Shown: positions 23,311 to 34,928, counted from the stretch's first letter. The stretch: DNA of 64,000 nucleotides from Hemileia vastatrix (GCA_030280995.1 JASXTE010000014.1:6028156-6092155); one strand, 5' to 3'. The notes: generated from the letters alone by a model not told the origin. Numbers and translations are program-made.

Positions 23311-24119
23311 TGTCACGCGCCACGTGACACTCAAAGCAAAAGCAGCTCATTAAATCAATTATACAGAGGTCTAAATCCATACTCGAAGCGCAGAAAGCAA
23401 TTCTACATAGCAACTGCGACTTTCCTTTGAGTACTCACTATTCAACCACGCTAGTCTAAACTCTAAATCTAAATTAGTCAATCTCTCAATAGTGTGTGTT
23501 AGTCTTTTCCTCAATAAGTGACGCACAGCACAATAGTCAATGTACTATTCTGCTAAAAGGTTTATTATGTATCTGTGGATTATTAAAAGGGGTAGTGAGC
23601 ATGGACGGAATGGTTAGTGGATGGTTAAAGGGTTGACAGATGTTAGTGAGGAGGGTCCAGGTGTAACAGGTGTATTTTTTAATGGTCTGTGGTGTGCAGA
23701 ATAGTGGATGGGTACAAGGTCATTGCAAAGAGGAGTAAAGGATATAAAAGGGATTGGGTTTTGGTTCGACATTCTTTAGAATTAAATTATAAAACATATA
23801 TATAGTAAATAGTGGTAAAGCCCCAGGTTAAATCATTATTATTGTATCTTTCCTTATTTTCTCAGTAATCATTTCTCAATCCTAAATCTTTGATTATTGA
23901 GTTTCCAACCCTTTGTGAGATCTTAAGAATATTAATATTACCCTTAAATTATATTAGAATTATTCTTGAACATATCTCAAAGCAGTAGCTCTTCCTTCAA
24001 GTCATCTTTGAATCACTTCCTCAAACATTTCCACTGTGCCTCGAAGAAGTTTCTAAACTCCACCCTCCATCTCACTTCCAGGAACACCCTCGACCTTGTG
24101 TGTAGGTCGTCCGGTGACA
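23311..24119 (+). repeat. Family B 5' LTR
   Basis: It starts TGTCACGCGCCACGTGACA, a near-palindrome holding CACGTG, and ends GGTCGTCCGGTGACA. A TATA box (GATATAAAAG, 23741-23750) is followed 35 bases later by AGAATTAAATTATA (23778-23791), whose exact complement lies just after the LTR. Confidence 0.92.
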
Positions 24120-24135
24120 GTATAATTTAATTCTC
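24120..24135 (+). promoter_or_regulatory. Self-priming type primer binding site of family B
   Basis: TATAATTTAATTCT (24121-24134), one base after the LTR, is the exact reverse complement of 23778-23791 in the LTR. That segment sits where transcription should start, about 35 bases after the TATA box. No TGG-type tRNA primer site is present. In the fission yeast element Tf1 the first bases of the transcript fold back onto the site next to the LTR and prime reverse transcription. The arrangement here fits that mechanism. Confidence 0.7.
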
Positions 24136-24194
24136 CGTAGTTCTCATTCTTTGGCACTACTACGTCCTTTTTTCAGGTGTTTTAATTTCTTTAA

Positions 24195-25340
24195 ATGGCA
24201 CCTGTTCAACGCACTCCTCCTACGGGTACTACTACTAGGGCTTGCGCCAGAGGCAGGCCAACAACCACACGGCCTGTTTCCCGCACTCAATCCTAGAAAC
24301 CTCTCGACCTTAGGGAATGGGGACATTCCGTCCAATCTGTAGAAGACATCCCCCAGGATTTTGATGTTTCTAGAGAGGAAGAAGAAGGAGAGGATATGAT
24401 GCATGAGGCACCATCCGCCCCTGCTACTCACCCTTCTGGTCAACCTTTGGAACCTGGACCATCTAATTTGCTGGAGGAATTCATGAGAATTTTCATGAAA
24501 ACCCTTTCCAATCCAACGTATTTAGAGGGATCTAAATTCAAAACTCCTTCCATGAAATCTCCTGATTAATTAAATGGAGAACATCCAGACAGATTGCGGC
24601 CCTTCTTGAAAACCTGCAAGCTCCTGTTCCATAATGACCCTTGAACCTTCAATAACGACCGATCAAAGTTTGTTTACGCTTCTTCATTCCTAGCCGGAAA
24701 TGCAGCAAGATGGTTTGAACCTTATCTTCTCATGCTCTCTTTGACAGAAACCCACTTACTTATCAATAACTGGGAAAATTTCGAAGAACACTTTTTTACG
24801 TTGCTCAGTGACCCTAATGAAACTGACAACGCAGAAATTGAACTTGATTTTCTTCGCATGAGTGATAATGGTAAAGCCTCTGAATATATTTTGAACTTCA
24901 GAGAACTTCAAACTCAAGTAGGTTGATATGATGCTTCCCTCAAGTATCATTTCAAAAAAGGACTTCCTTCAAGGATTCTAAATCAATTAAATCTTCATGG
25001 TCAGAAGATGACTACCTTAACGGATTTAATGGATTGAACCCTCGAACTTGACGGCATTTACCAAAGACGACTACAACATTGTTGATACGCTAACAAATCT
25101 CAAGGCCAAAATTTTAAATTGGGACCTTCTTCACACCAACGGACAACTCAATCCTCCTCGACTCAATCCAAACCCAATAAGGGAAAGGACAAACCTCAAC
25201 CAAAAGGCTCGACCCCAGTCAATATCATTAAGGTACTGGATCAAAAAGGGGAACTTAAAGAAGCTTAGAGGAAGAGGCGAGCAAATAATGGGTTATGTAT
25301 GTATTGTGGGGGTAAGCACAAGCTAGAAGATTGTGTGAAG
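24195..25340 (+). pseudogene. Family B gag, broken
   Basis: ATG at 24195 (MAPVQRTPPTGTTT) opens a frame with an acidic middle part and then a Ty3-type capsid region. Recognisable blocks are KFVYASSFLAGNAARWFEP, NWENFEEHFFTLLSDPN and YHFKKGLPSRILNQL. A cysteine region near 25290 (YVCIVG, then KLEDCVKL in another frame) is probably the remains of a zinc knuckle. Stops lie at 24295, 24567, 24643, 24924 and 25035 with frame changes after 25060. TGA at 24924 stands where related gag proteins usually have Trp. Confidence 0.75.
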
Positions 25341-25398
25341 TTGAAGGAAAGAGAAGGTACTAGTTCATGGTCAAAAAACTAGTAGATAGTTTACTTGT

Positions 25399-28300
25399 GT
25401 GCAAAGCAAACTATCTTATCTTGCCCAGTGCACAGAACCTCCATGTCTTAAGGACTGGAGTTTCTTAAACCGCTTGAGATTCATTCTTTTCAAGGAGGAT
25501 ACCCCCTTCAGTTGTCTTATAGACTCTGGAGCTTCAATTTCTTTTGTCAGTTTATCTTTTGACGAGAATTTAAAGCTGAAATTCACAGATATCAATTGAA
25601 CTCCAATATATTTGGTCGAATCAGAGGAACCCAAATATTGGGTAAGTGAGGAAGTTTTATGTGTTTTCAACTTTCCGAACTTTCCCTCCTTTGAGTGGGA
25701 ATTGTCAGTCTTGGACGCCCCAAGGATGGACGATACCATTCTTGGCCATGACTTTTTAATGCATTGGAATCCTGAAATTTATTGGACATGGGGATTGATC
25801 ACCCCACACACTAAGTATATTTCTGATTCTTCAATGCAGTTCAATAGGGAGTTAAACAACCCGCCTGAAAATGTCCTTCTTGAGGACAAATCTCTGCCAG
25901 ATGACTTGCAAGCATCTGATCTTTCTCTAAATGAGCAATTGGCTAAACCCTCTAGCTCAATGACTTCACTCGAAGAGGATTTAAATTGCCTCAAAGTAAT
26001 CAAATTATGCTCTCTCAATTATGGTCTTCCCTTGACAGATTCTCTTGAAGATGATGAGGACAACCAAATCAACTCTACCGGAAATCTATCATGATTTCCT
26101 TGATGTTTTCTCAATCCGCCAGGCCGATAAGTTACCACCTCATTGACCCTACGACCATCAAATAGAGTTAATAGGTCCAGTACCTCTGGCAGGTCCTGTA
26201 TATTTATTGTCAAAGGACGAATCTCAAGTTCTTTGAGACTACATTGCAGAGAATTCAGCCAAAGGTTTCATCAGAGCCAGTAAATTTCCAACTGGCTCCC
26301 CTGTTCTTTTTGTAAAGAAAAAAGACGGTAGCCTTAGGTTGTGTGTTGACTATAGAAAGCTCAACACAGTTACAACGAAGAATGCATATCCAGTTCCTCC
26401 TATGTCATTGCTTCTTACCCTTTTTAATGGTGCTAATTTCTTTTCTAAAATTGATCTTAGAGGCGCTTATAATCTTATTCGCATTGCCGAATGTCATGAA
26501 CCACTAACTGCAATGCGCACTAGATTTGGTAGTTTTGAATATTTAGTAATGCCTTTTGGATTATGTAACGCACCATCTACTTTTCAAACTTTTTTTAATG
26601 ACATCTTTCAAGATGTTGTCAAACAATTTGTTGTTGTCTACTTAGACGATATTTCAATTTTCTCAAAGACACTGGATGAACATATTCATCATGTTCGACA
26701 GGTTATAAATTGCCTTTGAGATCAGGGTCTCTACGCCAAGCACAATAAATGCAAATTCCATCTTAAATCTATTGATTTTTTGGGGTTTACGTTATCCACT
26801 GATGGTTTAGTCATGGACGACAAAAAGGTCCAAAAAGTCCTGGAATGGCCTGAGCCCAAAACCGTTAAATCCCTCCAAGGATTTTTGGGTTTTGCCAATT
26901 TCTATAGAAGATTTATTAAAGATTACTCTAAAACTATTTCCAATCTTACTTCTCTTCTTAGAAACAATATTCCTTTTGTTTTTACTTCTACAGAACGAAA
27001 GGAATTCGAAGCATTGAAGACTGCATTTACCACAGCTCCAGATCTTCGACACTTTGATCCTTGTACTTCAACAATAGTAGAGACAGATGCTAGCTATTAT
27101 GCTATCGCAGGGGTCATTTCTCAATTCAATCCTGAAACAAAATTGTTTCATCATGTTGCTTTTGAGTCACGCAAACTCATTTCAGCAGAATTAAATTACA
27201 AAATTCATGACAAGGAGCTTTTAGCTATTATCCATTTTCTTAAAAAATGGCGCTCTTTTCTTCTCAGCCTAGATAGCCCTTTTCAAATCCTGACTGACCA
27301 TAATTCTTTGAAATACTTTATTTCTTCCAAAGTGTTAACCAGGCGTCAAGCCAGGTGGGCTGAATTTTTGTCTGAATTTCCTTTTTCTATTTCCTATCGC
27401 CCAGATAAGAAGTGCATTGTCCCAGATATCCTGTCACACCGGGACGACGTTTACCCACAGAGGGGGGATGCATTTGCTGACAAGAACCCAGAAAATGTGA
27501 AATCAAACTTCAACGAATCAATTTTAACGACTCATCAACTTAATTCGATGACAATTAAACCTTTTCAAAATCCACTATCCAACATCCTCGAAGCTCAGTC
27601 AAAGGACAATTATTGTTTAGGGTTAAAAGACAAAATACTCTCAAAGCAAGGGGCCAAAAGATTTAGTATTGAATCAGGTATATTAGTTTTTGAAGGTGGA
27701 GTAGTCATACCTGACAACAATGAAATAAAATTATGGATTTTCAATAGTGGACATGATTCTCCATTAGCTGGTCATTTTGGGGTTGATAAAACCTACCAGT
27801 TAATAGCGAGGGATTTCTTCTGGCCATGAATGACCAGAGAAACCAAGGCCTATATAAGAGCTTGTTACAAATGTAATAGGAATAAGGCTCCCTGTCACCC
27901 GAAGCATGGGTTGCTTCAACCACTTCCTATTCCCTCTAAACCTTAAGAATCTTTATCAATGGATTTCATTTCTCAACTTCCTCTTTCTAATAATTTTTAT
28001 GCTATATTAGTAATAGTAGATAGATTTTCAAAAATGTCTATTTTTATTAAAACCACTACTACTGCTACAGCAGAAGATTTGTCAAAATTGTTTCTATAAT
28101 ATGTATTTTCAAAACATGGCTTACCTAATGATATTATTTCAGATAGAGGCTCGTTGTTTGTATTCACATTCTGGACTCAACTATGTTGACAACTCAATAT
28201 CACGAGGAATAAATCCACGGCCTATCATCCTGAAACCAATGGGCAAATGGAAAGGGTCAACCAAATCCTCAAAAAATACCTTCGAATGTATGTCAGTTAC

Positions 28301-29008
28301 CAACAAGACGATTGGACCACATGGTTACCATTGGCCAAATTCGCTTATAATAACTCGATTCATTCTTTGACACAAAAATCTCCTTTCAAAACTGTTTATG
28401 GAAGACATCCTCAATTCAACTCAATCCACGTAGGAACTAGTCATCCTGCTGAACATTATCTTTGAACCATATCACGACTCCAAGAAGAACTTAAATCAAA
28501 TTTGGAATTAGTGATTCGAAGGTACAAGGAAAAGGCCGACAAACATTGACAATCTGCTCCTTCTTTTAAACCAGGCAACAAAGTATGGCTCAATGCACAA
28601 AACATTTGAAAAACTGGATCATCAAAGAAACTGGCTGAAAAACACTTGGGACCATTCGAAATCTACTCCAAAGTCTCTAAAACTGCATTTCGACTCAAGC
28701 TACCTCCTAAATGGCAGGATATTCACCCTGTTTTCCACGTATCTCTCCTGGAACTGGCTCGAGAAACATACCTGGGCAGAAACCAACCTCCTCCGGAACC
28801 AGTCAAAGTAGAAGACCATCTAGAGTGGGAAGTAAGCCATATTCTTGATTCAAGAATGCGCAAGGAGAAACTTCAATACCTCGTGGAATGGGAAGGCTTC
28901 CTCGATGACTCAGACAAAACATCCTGGGAACCAGCCATCAATGTTTCTAACGCCCCTGAACTCCTAAAATCTGTTCATCTTAAATATCCTTTAAAACCAA
29001 AACCTTAA
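25399..29008 (+). pseudogene. Family B pol: protease, RT, RNase H, integrase, chromodomain
   Basis: Protease: CLIDSGASISFVSLSF (near 25515). [46 protein letters not shown] and the catalytic [13 protein letters not shown] (near 26630-26670). RNase H: VETDASYYAIAGVISQ, DKELLAII and LTDHNSLKYF. Integrase: [19 protein letters not shown], the first catalytic block VIVDRFSKMS, the second block DIISDRGSLF, and ETNGQMERVNQILKKYL. A GPF/Y-type module (HLGPFEIYSKV) follows, then a chromodomain with LQYLVEWEGFLDDSDKTSWEP (near 28860-28935). The longest intact pieces are 349 codons (26780-27829) and 120 codons (28646-29008). Stops at 26145, 26234, 26718, 27827, 28188, 28463, 28547 and 28606 are TGA. One or more frameshifts lie near 26080 and 28140. 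Confidence 0.88.
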
Positions 29009-29873
29009 AACTCTCTTTTATTTTTTTTCTTTTCTTAAAATTCTAAAACTTCTTCTCTTCTGAAATCCTTACTCTGTTTTTTCTTTTCTTCTTTCTTCTT
29101 CTCAAAAGCTTTTTTAACCTTCTTTAAAAATAAATAAATAAAATAAACTAAAATCAAAATTAAATTAAATTAAAAAAGTTAAAATTAAATTAAAATAAAA
29201 TAAAATGAAATAATAAAAAATAAAATCTTAAAAAATCAATAAATTCCTTTAAATTTTCTTTTCCTTTTCAAAACTTTTCTTCTTTTCCCTTATTTCTTTT
29301 TCTTCAAACTATCAAAATTTTTCACGAACTCAATACGACAATCTTTCTCAAACTTCACTTCAACCTTTAAATCTCTCTTTTAAAAATTCTTCAAACAAAT
29401 TATTTCTTCCTTTCAAATTCTTTTTTTCAAAACTATTTTTTTTCTTTCTTTTCAAATAACCAAAATTCCTAAAAAAAAAAAAAAACTTCAATAAATAAAC
29501 TTTCACAAATAACAATTTTTCCTTTCATTAAATTTTCACTTCAAACAAAATTGTTTCAATCAACTATTTCTTTTTCTTACTTAAATTTTTTCTTTTCAAA
29601 ACTTGAACTAAAATTACTTAAATTAAATATTCTTTCTTTTCTTCTTTCAAAATTTAAAACAAAAATTTTATTCAAATCTTTTCTTTCTTCCTTTTTTCTT
29701 TTCTTTTCTTTTCTCAAAATCTTATAAAATATATATATCAATATTTTCAATTAAAACAACAAAATAAAAAAAATAAATAAATAAATACACAAATTGCTTT
29801 CTACTTTTTTTTTCCTTTCCTCTTTATTTCTTTTCCTTTTCCTTCCATTTTTAATTTTCTCCTTTATTTTCTC
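29009..29873. other. Low-complexity spacer between pol and antisense gene of B
   Basis: A, T and C runs (CTTTTCTTC and AAATAAATAAA words) fill this stretch. No conserved frame is seen on either strand. It separates the two convergent coding units of element B. Confidence 0.5.
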
Positions 29874-30808
29874 TCAAACCAATCTCTTCATTTTTTCCAA
29901 AACCACTCTAATTTCCTTCCTGCATTTCTCAAAAACCTCCTCCTCTCCTACCAGTACCACTTCCCAAATTTCCAGTAATTCTTCGGCCATGTTGAAGGAG
30001 GCAGCATCAACAATCTTATTGACTTCACCGCTTAAATATTTGATGAATCGAGTTTGTCAACCTTGGCGAGGTTTCTTCAACCATACCTGGTTGAGAGTCT
30101 CTTCTTTGTCCTCCCTTGAATCAACCACTGGTTGATTTGCCTCAACTGGCAGCAATGGCGCAGCTTCCACAATTGGAACTTCTGCGATCACATCTGAATT
30201 CTAAAAACAAGATCATCAGTAACAAAATTTCTAAAATAACAGAAGAACGGACTTAATTTGAATAATGGGTCAGCTTCTAAGAATAATTTCAGGGTGACTT
30301 CCACCTCCACTTCTTTCTCCTCTTCGTCATCCTCGATGACCACCCCCCGCTTCATTGGTGTCCGTCTCTAGATGGAGACTTCATCCTCATCCTCTTCAAC
30401 TAATTCATCTACCTCTTCTTCGACACCTCGTTTCTTACTTGTGGCCTGGGTTACCCAGGTTGCTACGGTATCTTCAACTTCCTCCTCAGTCTCTCCCACC
30501 AACTGATCATCCCCAATTGATATGTCCCAAATATCTTCGACCACCTTTTTGGTTTTTGGTATTACCCAATATTTGGTTTTTGTAAATCAATGCTCGATGT
30601 CCGCATTTTTAGACAATGCATCACACGCCACCCATCTCCAGCGGCAAAACTTACATTTCTGGAGAGGACCTCTTGTTGCCGTGCTTTCAACGCAGAAGTA
30701 TTCCATTGACTCGCAGGCCATGCAGGCTTGGGAATACTGCCGGGTAATGATTTCACCATCCGCTTTAGGGTGTGGAGGCGTGGGATTTGGGGTAGGACAA
30801 TTAAACAT
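29874..30808 (-). pseudogene. Antisense Zn2Cys6-like acidic gene in element B
   Basis: The start is ATG at 30808 (MFNCPTPNPTPPHPK), 98 bases from the 3' LTR and 80-87 bases after an antisense TATA box. Residues 29-59 show cysteines spaced C-x2-C-x6-C-x12-C-x2-C-x6-C, from CMAC through CKFCRWRWVAC, which is the spacing of fungal Zn2Cys6 clusters. The basic residues usual in DNA-binding members are mostly missing. Next comes an Asp/Glu-rich part (LVEEDEDE, IEDDEEEKEVEVEV). Two introns of about 52 and 55 bases fit near 30190-30245 (GTCCGT to TTTTTAG) and 29995-30055 (GTATGG to TTTAAG). The last exon reads NMAEELLEIWEVVLVGEEEV and ends at TGA 29874. Two in-frame stops (TGA near 30585, TAG near 30370) break it. 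Function unknown. A regulator of the element or of host chromatin are possibilities only. Confidence 0.6.
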
Positions 30809-30887
30809 AATAAATTATAAAGTAACTAAAGTAAGAAGGGAGGGAAAGTAGCGTGGGAAGTATGTCTCATGCTCAACGGAGCTCGAA

Positions 30888-30895
30888 TTTTTATA
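30888..30895 (-). promoter_or_regulatory. Antisense TATA box
   Basis: TATAAAAA on the minus strand, preceded by CCCGGG, lies eleven bases inside from the 3' LTR. It points away from the LTR toward the ATG at 30808, so it is a good candidate promoter of the antisense gene. Confidence 0.55.
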
Positions 30896-30905
30896 CCCGG
30901 GCATC

Positions 30906-31714
30906 TGTCACGTGCCACGTGACACTCGAGGCAAAAGCAGCTCATTAAATCAATAATTAAGAGGTCTAAATCCATACTCAAAGCACAGAAAGCAATTCTA
31001 CATAGCAACTGCAACTTTCCTTTGTGTACTCACTAATCAACCGCGCTAGTCTAAACTTTAAATCTAAATTAGTAAATCTCTCAATAGTGTGTGTTAGTCT
31101 TTTCCTCAATAAGTGACGCACAGCGCAATAGTCAATGTACTAGTCCTCTAAAAGGTTTATTAAGTATCTGTGGATTATTAAAAGGGGTAGTGAGCATGGA
31201 CGGAATGGTTAGTGGAGGGTTAAAGGGTTGACAGATGTTAGTGAGGAGGTTCCAGGTGTAACAGGTGTATTTTTTAATGGTCTGTGGTGTGTGGAATAGT
31301 GGATGGGTATGAGGTCAATGCAAAGAGGAGTAGAGGATATAAAAGGGGTTGGGTTTTGGTTTGACCTTCTTCAGAATTAAATTCTAAAACGTATATATAG
31401 TAAATAGTGGTAAAGCCCCAGGTTAAATCATTATTATTGTATCTTTCCTTATTTTCTCAGTAATCATTTCTCAATCATAAATCTTTGATTATTGAGTTTC
31501 TAACCCTTTATGAGATCTTAAGAATATTAATATTACCCTTAAATTATATTATAATTCTTCTTGAACATATCTCAAAGCAGTAGCTCTTCCTTTGAGTCAT
31601 CTTTGAATCACTTCCTCAAACATTTCCTCTGTGCCTCAAAAAAGTTTATAAACTCCTCCCTCCATCTCACTTCCAGGAACACCCTTGACCTTGTGTGTAG
31701 GTCGTCCATTGACA
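30906..31714 (+). repeat. Family B 3' LTR
   Basis: It starts TGTCACGTGCCACGTGACA and ends GTCGTCCATTGACA. Its length equals the 5' LTR at 809 bp. The start-site segment reads AGAATTAAATTCTA, one mismatch from the 5' LTR version. GTTTC follows directly. Confidence 0.92.
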
Positions 31715-33379
31715 GTTTCCATGTCACTGAATTGGTTGGAACATCTGAGTTTATGAAGTTTGATGTTGGTGGAGCCTCAGGGAAGGTTCATTTTTATATT
31801 GCCAAAGGAACAGTAAAAGCTGTTTTGGGTGGGCTATTCTTGATGGATTTTGAAGCATGAATTAGTTATCAGATTGATGTGGGAATAAGTTTAGAGTTGC
31901 CTGGTAAAAATGAAAGGAGACTTCAAATGAGGTTATCATCTCCTGGAGAGGATGGTTGGAAGACCAGGCCTGGTTTGTCTTCAATGTGACAATTCATGGA
32001 TTGTTGTAGGAGAAGGAGAGAAGTGAGTGCTGCCTCTGGTTTTTTGGAGTGTGGCTCAGGCTTTAGTAAGAGTCTCTCTTTTTTAGAGTGAAGAGGGCTG
32101 ATCACCCTAGTGCTACAACCTCTCCTCAAGATGAGGAAATCCCAGGTTGTAGTAGGTCAGCTCCCTTGGAGATATACCAAGTGGATTTTCAACTTTCTCT
32201 TTTTAATTTTTCTCTTCCCTGAAAGTATTCTTCAAGTTTTTTATCAAGTATCTGTTCTCTCTCAAAATTCATAATTATTTTTAATTCAAGTTCAAATAAA
32301 AATATTGGTTATATATCTTTATTGAAAGATATGTGGAAAAGCTGTGGAGTGGTGAGATTGGGGTCTAAAAGTAAGTCCTCTCAATTGCACACTGCTAGGG
32401 TTTCTTCTACAACTTTCAAAAACATTACCTTGGCCACATCTGTGAGCATTGGGGAAACCTCTGGTTATTTTTGTATAATAGAAGAAAACTCAAGAAAGGA
32501 AAAGAAAATTTCAAGATAAATGAAGAAAATCAAGAAAAAAATCTGAAGATAATCAAGAAAGAAGACAAGAATTATTTTTGTGAAGATCATCAAGATCAAT
32601 TTTTGGGCCTTCAGCATGAGGTTAAACTGCATAAAATTTTGAAGAAAGAAGATCATCAAGATCAATTTTTGGGTCTCCTGAATGAGGATAAACTGCACAA
32701 TCATAGAAGATGTGATTCAGAAGATGAATCAAGATTTGAAGATTTAGAAGATGGAAGCGAAGATGAAGATGTGGAATTGTGTAAAATTTTTGGAGTGGTG
32801 AGGTTGGGGTATAAAAGTAACTCCTTCCAATTGTGCACCACTAAGGTTTCTTCTACACCTTTCAAAAACACTACCTTGGAAACACATGTGAGCAATGGGG
32901 AAACCCTTGGTTTTTGTTCCAGGTCTGGTGTTGAAGATGTCCTGAAGATCTCTCAAGTTGAAGGTGGAGCTGCAAAGTATAAGAAGGTAGTGCAGAAGAT
33001 AAGGCCTGTCAATGAGCCTATGCATGTAGGTTTGAATCCTCCTTTGAAGAGACCTCCTTTGTCAGGAGATTGGTACTGCACTCCTCTGGTGAAGAATCCT
33101 CCTGATTTGGTGGAAACTGCTAGGGTGACTGTGGAAATGTTGAAAGTTGTTAATTTTGGTCCTGATGGGTGGTTGTATGATGAGGAAAAGAAGATTTTTT
33201 TGCACGTTATTGTGCTGAGGCAGAAAGCGGTGAAATTTGTTAAAGAGGAAAGGGGTGTGTTTAAACACTCTTATGCGGAACCTTACTTGATTCCTGTGGT
33301 TTGTCATGAACCTTGGAAAATCAAACCTATTCCGATTCCAGCTGCTATCAGGGATGATTTTGTAGAGATTGTTATGTAA
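31715..33379 (+). pseudogene. Family A protease end and repeat-bearing linker
   Basis: After element B the A reading frame resumes with FDVGGASGKVHFYIAKGTVK (31755-31815), the protease tail also seen at 62000. Further on two paralogous blocks occur: VVRLGSKSKSSQLHTARVS (32340-32400) and VVRLGYKSNSFQLCTTKVS (32800-32855). Between them lies a repeat of about 26 residues with the core KKEDHQDQFLGLLHEVKLHK, present about twice here and three times in the copy at 62820-63030. An acidic run (ESRFEDLEDGSEDEDV) follows. The last 150 codons, to the stop at 33379, lead into the RT with GPDGWLYDEEKK and PIPIPAAIRDDFVEIV. The linker is unfamiliar to me outside this group. Confidence 0.7.
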
Positions 33380-34021
33380 AGAGTCAGGACTGGTTTATTC
33401 AAACAATCAACATCTAGTTACTCAAGTCTAGTTTTCTGTGTAAGGAAGAAGAATGGGAAGCTGAGGGTGGTGCATTATCTTAGAGCCTTGAATATAGTCA
33501 CTATCAAGGATGCTGGGATGCTGCCAAGTGCAGAGGACTTTGTGGAAGCTTTTTCTGGAAGGGTGTGTTATGGTTTGGGTGATATTATGGGTGGTTATGA
33601 TGAAAGGGAACTTCAAACGGATTCACAGCCACTTACAACGTTTGAGACTCCTTTGGGAAGATTTAAGCTCACTTGGTTGCCTCAAGGAGCGACTAATTCA
33701 GTAGCAGTATATCAACCACAAATGGCTTGGATTTTACAGGAGGAGGTTCCTACTCATGCTGGTATTTTTATTGATGATGGTGGAATCAAAGGACAATCCA
33801 CTTATTATGGGAATGAGTTTCTGAAGGAGAAACCAGGTATAAGGAGGTTTGCTTGGGAATATGCAATTGCTCTAGAGAGAGTATTATTTAGGATTGAAGA
33901 GGCTGGTTTTACCATTTCTGGGTCAAAGATTTGTTGTTTTGTTTCTGCTCTGGAAATTCTGAATCATGTTGTATGTAAAGAGGGAAGGATTATGGCAAAG
34001 AAAAATATTAATAAAATTTAG
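33380..34021 (+). pseudogene. Family A reverse transcriptase
   Basis: Blocks in order: SLVFCVRKKNGKLRVVHYL, LGDIMGGYDERELQ (first catalytic Asp), GRFKLTWLPQGATNSVAVYQ and GIFIDDGGIKGQS, where FIDD replaces the usual YxDD. This is a feature of a basidiomycete Ty3 lineage. The palm continues to LEILNHVVCKEGR. A stop at 33377-33379 separates it from the linker and a stop at 34019 ends it early, before RNase H resumes in another frame. Confidence 0.85.
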
Positions 34022-34039
34022 TCATGCCCAAGGCCTAAA

Positions 34040-34928
34040 AATACTACTGAAGTCAGGGATTTTTTTGGGGGTTTGTGTGTATGTCAGAATTTTTAATAAA
34101 AATTTGTTTTTGTTAGCTTCAACTTTAAGGAGGCTCACCAGGAAAGATGCAAAGTGGGTATTGACTGAAGAGTATTAAGAGCCTTTTCAGAAGTTGAAGA
34201 TGGTGGTGGGTGAAGATATTATTCTTCACAAGTTGGATTATGGTGTGGAAGCTGGAAAAATTTATCTGGCAGTGGACTCAAGTTATATTGCTTCTGAAGC
34301 TGTCTTGTCTCAGGAAGATAAAACTTGGAAGTTCAGGCCAGTAAGGTATGAGTCCTTGGTATTTAATGAGGTTGAGTCTAGATATTCTCAACCTAAGTTG
34401 GAATTGTGTGGTGTAGCAAAATTTTTGAAGAAGCTGCAAACTGTTATGTGGGGGCAGCATTTTGAGCTGCAGGTGGATGAAAAATCTCAGGTTCAAATGA
34501 TCAATACACCTAGTCTTCCAAATGCTTTAATAACTAGGTGGGTGGCATTAATTCATCATATTTCTTTTGACCTGGTACACAAACCTGGAAAAACTTTTAC
34601 AATGCCAGATGGATTATCAAGGAGGCCACCCACAGATGAAGATTCAGACTCTGAAGAATTTGATGAAGATGTCCTGGTGGTTAGGGCCAGCACAAAGGGT
34701 GCTGAAGATTGTTCTTTCCTCTCCCATGAGTCTAAACTGGAAGATTTATCTTTCCTCCCCCATGAGGCTAAACTGAAAGATTGTTCATTCCTCCCCCATG
34801 AGGCTAAACTGGAAGATTTTTCTTTTCTCACCCAAGAGGTTAACCTGGCTGGTTCTGATCTTTATTCTGATGATTGGGATGTTTTTGTTGATGAAGATGA
34901 TTTAGGACGGCTCAAATTTAGAAAATAG
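34040..34928 (+). pseudogene. Family A RNase H and repeat-bearing tether
   Basis: RNase H-like blocks are YLAVDSSYIASEAVLSQED, FNEVESRYSQPKLELCGV and FELQVDEKSQVQMINTPS. LVHKPGKTFTMPDGLSRRP ends the domain. A tether follows with four copies of a 12-residue unit of the type DCSFLPHEAKLE (about 34705-34850), then an acidic end and a stop at 34926. The tether is the usual link to integrase in Ty3 elements. The repeat inside it is a lineage oddity. Confidence 0.82.

Larger units (their letters stand above)
23311..31714 (+). mobile_element. Family B Ty3/gypsy chromovirus, complete
   Basis: 8404 bp with two LTRs of 809 bp each and a perfect 5-bp target duplication GTTTC (23306-23310 and 31715-31719). 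It has gag, protease, RT, RNase H, integrase and a C-terminal chromodomain, then about 850 bp of AT-rich sequence and an antisense gene before the 3' LTR. By hand alignment the LTRs differ at about 50 of 809 positions (near 6%), so insertion is not recent. Many of its stop codons are TGA at positions where related elements have Arg. Confidence 0.92.
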
